From Deltaproteobacteria bacterium (GTDB taxonomy: Bacteria > Myxococcota_A > Polyangia > Polyangiales > Sandaracinaceae), in assembly GCA_017303575.1 (NCBI GenBank), contig JAFLCL010000005.1, forward strand, positions 25,564 to 89,563: a stretch of DNA of 64,000 bases. The letters are read 5' to 3'. The position numbers and the translations under genes were made by a program. Below are positions 63,276 through 64,000 of the stretch, piece after piece. The notes beneath the pieces are model-generated. The model was not told where the DNA came from, ran no database searches, and saw only the letters and a program-made list of their open reading frames with translations. The first letter of the stretch is position 1. Each line of letters opens with the position of its first letter.

Positions 63276-64000
63276 ATGACGAGCACACGTGTCGATGGAT
63301 TGGACAATCGGTCGGGAACACCCGGTCGCTTCGCGGGCCAGCGTGCGGTGATCACCGGAGGGACCTCGGGCCTGGGGCTCGCCCTCGTGAAGGCGCTGCG
63401 ACGCGGCGGCGCGGAGGTCGCGTTCATTGCGAGAGACGAGGAGCGCGTCGCGTCGGTAACGCGAGAGACCGGAGCCGTCGGCATCGTCGGCGACGTGGCG
63501 AAGAAGGAGGACATCCACCGGATCGCGATCGAGGTCGGCGCGAGCGTCGGCCGGAGCGGCGCGATCGATCTGCTCGTGAACAACGCCTCGAGCCTCGGGC
63601 CCGTACCGCTGCGGCCGCTGGGCGACACGGACTGCGAGGACCTCGAGGCCGCGCTCGCGACGAACTTGGTCGGGCCCTTTCGTCTGACCAAGGTGCTGCT
63701 CGGTCCGCTCGCGAAGGCTGCGCGCGAGGGGCGGTCGAGCGTGGTGCTGAACGTGTCGAGCGACGCCGCGAAGAACGCCTACGCAGGCTGGGGCGCCTAC
63801 GGCGCGAGCAAGGCAGCCCTCGCACACCTCTCGGCCATCTGGGGCGAGGAGCTCGCCGCGAGCGGCGTGCGCGTGCTCGCGATGGATCCGGGCGACATGG
63901 ACACGCCGCTCCACGAGCTCGCGCTGCCGGGCTCCGATCGCGCCGCGCTGAAGCGGCCCGAGGACGCCGCGCGCGAGCTGCTCGCTGCGGTGGCCGAGGC
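63276..64000 (+). CDS. Short-chain dehydrogenase/reductase, 3' end outside the window
   Basis: At least 241 residues, cut by the window end without a stop. It is an NAD(P)-binding Rossmann enzyme of the SDR family. The coenzyme motif is VITGGTSGLGLAL (TGxxxGxG), followed by FIARDEERV, GDVAKKEDI, LLVNNASSLG (NNAG-equivalent), NVSSDAAKNAYAGWGAYGAS with the catalytic Ser and the YGASK Tyr/Lys, and then MDPGDMDTPLH. The classical SDR length is ~250, so only a short tail is missing. It is divergent from the XRE-cupin regulator, which probably controls it. GAAGGGA lies upstream of the ATG. Confidence 0.92.
   Translation, partial: MTSTRVDGLDNRSGTPGRFAGQRAVITGGTSGLGLALVKALRRGGAEVAFIARDEERVASVTRETGAVGIVGDVAKKEDIHRIAIEVGASVGRSGAIDLLVNNASSLGPVPLRPLGDTDCEDLEAALATNLVGPFRLTKVLLGPLAKAAREGRSSVVLNVSSDAAKNAYAGWGAYGASKAALAHLSAIWGEELAASGVRVLAMDPGDMDTPLHELALPGSDRAALKRPEDAARELLAAVAE

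Overview
The window is very GC-rich with near-saturated G/C third codon positions. It carries many Asp/Ala/Pro-linked lipoproteins, Cys-rich MopE-type metal-binding motifs, a MYXO-CTERM-like tail, a eukaryote-like Ser/Thr kinase, an FHA-sigma54 activator and very large hybrid histidine kinases. Together these point to a chromosomal segment of a myxobacterium (Myxococcota), most like the Sandaracinus/Polyangiales lineage. No rRNA, tRNA, CRISPR array, insertion sequence or prophage was seen.

Layout. 1-6.8 kb: a truncated ORF, a CAP-domain lipoprotein, then a minus-strand run with a pentameric ligand-gated channel homologue, two adjacent acyl-CoA dehydrogenases, an FHA-sigma54 activator and ribulose-phosphate epimerase. 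6.9-13.9 kb (plus): a tail-anchored Ser/Thr kinase with a small membrane partner, then a vWA/MopE/MYXO-CTERM surface protein overlapping a lipoprotein with a formylglycine-enzyme-like domain. 13.9-23.7 kb (minus): a complete potassium-ATPase locus read as porin, 73-aa membrane protein, 26-aa membrane peptide, kdpF, kdpA, kdpB, kdpC, kdpD, kdpE. Two of these genes are too short for routine gene calling. 23.8-30.1 kb (minus): an EEP-family lipoprotein, an IgGFc-binding-type lipoprotein and a B12-dependent ribonucleotide reductase, followed by about 1.08 kb without a convincing gene.

31.2-36.6 kb (plus): four consecutive AIM24-family paralogues with an intrinsic terminator between the third and fourth. 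These are followed 14 bp later by a secreted UshA-like protein that has lost its metal ligands and is fused to an outer-membrane barrel. 36.7-45.9 kb: two convergent hybrid histidine kinases. The plus-strand one is preceded by a translationally coupled 17-codon ORF. The minus-strand one is a 2173-aa soluble poly-HAMP kinase with twelve 92-residue repeats. 46-48.4 kb: a frameshifted small gene, an unknown protein and an MFS transporter.

48.5-64 kb: a long-chain acyl-CoA synthetase; a MopE-type lipoprotein with a TPR membrane protein; an operon of flippase-like membrane protein, acetyltransferase and phosphofructokinase; a large MopE/beta-helix lipoprotein; a metallophosphoesterase lipoprotein; a VapBC-type toxin-antitoxin pair; an XRE-cupin regulator divergent from a short-chain dehydrogenase cut by the window end.

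The strongest candidates for undescribed biology are the AIM24 cluster with its pseudo-nucleotidase/barrel neighbour, the poly-HAMP kinase, the leader-coupled hybrid kinase and the bacterial ligand-gated channel. Functional assignments come from reading motifs by eye; no database search was run.
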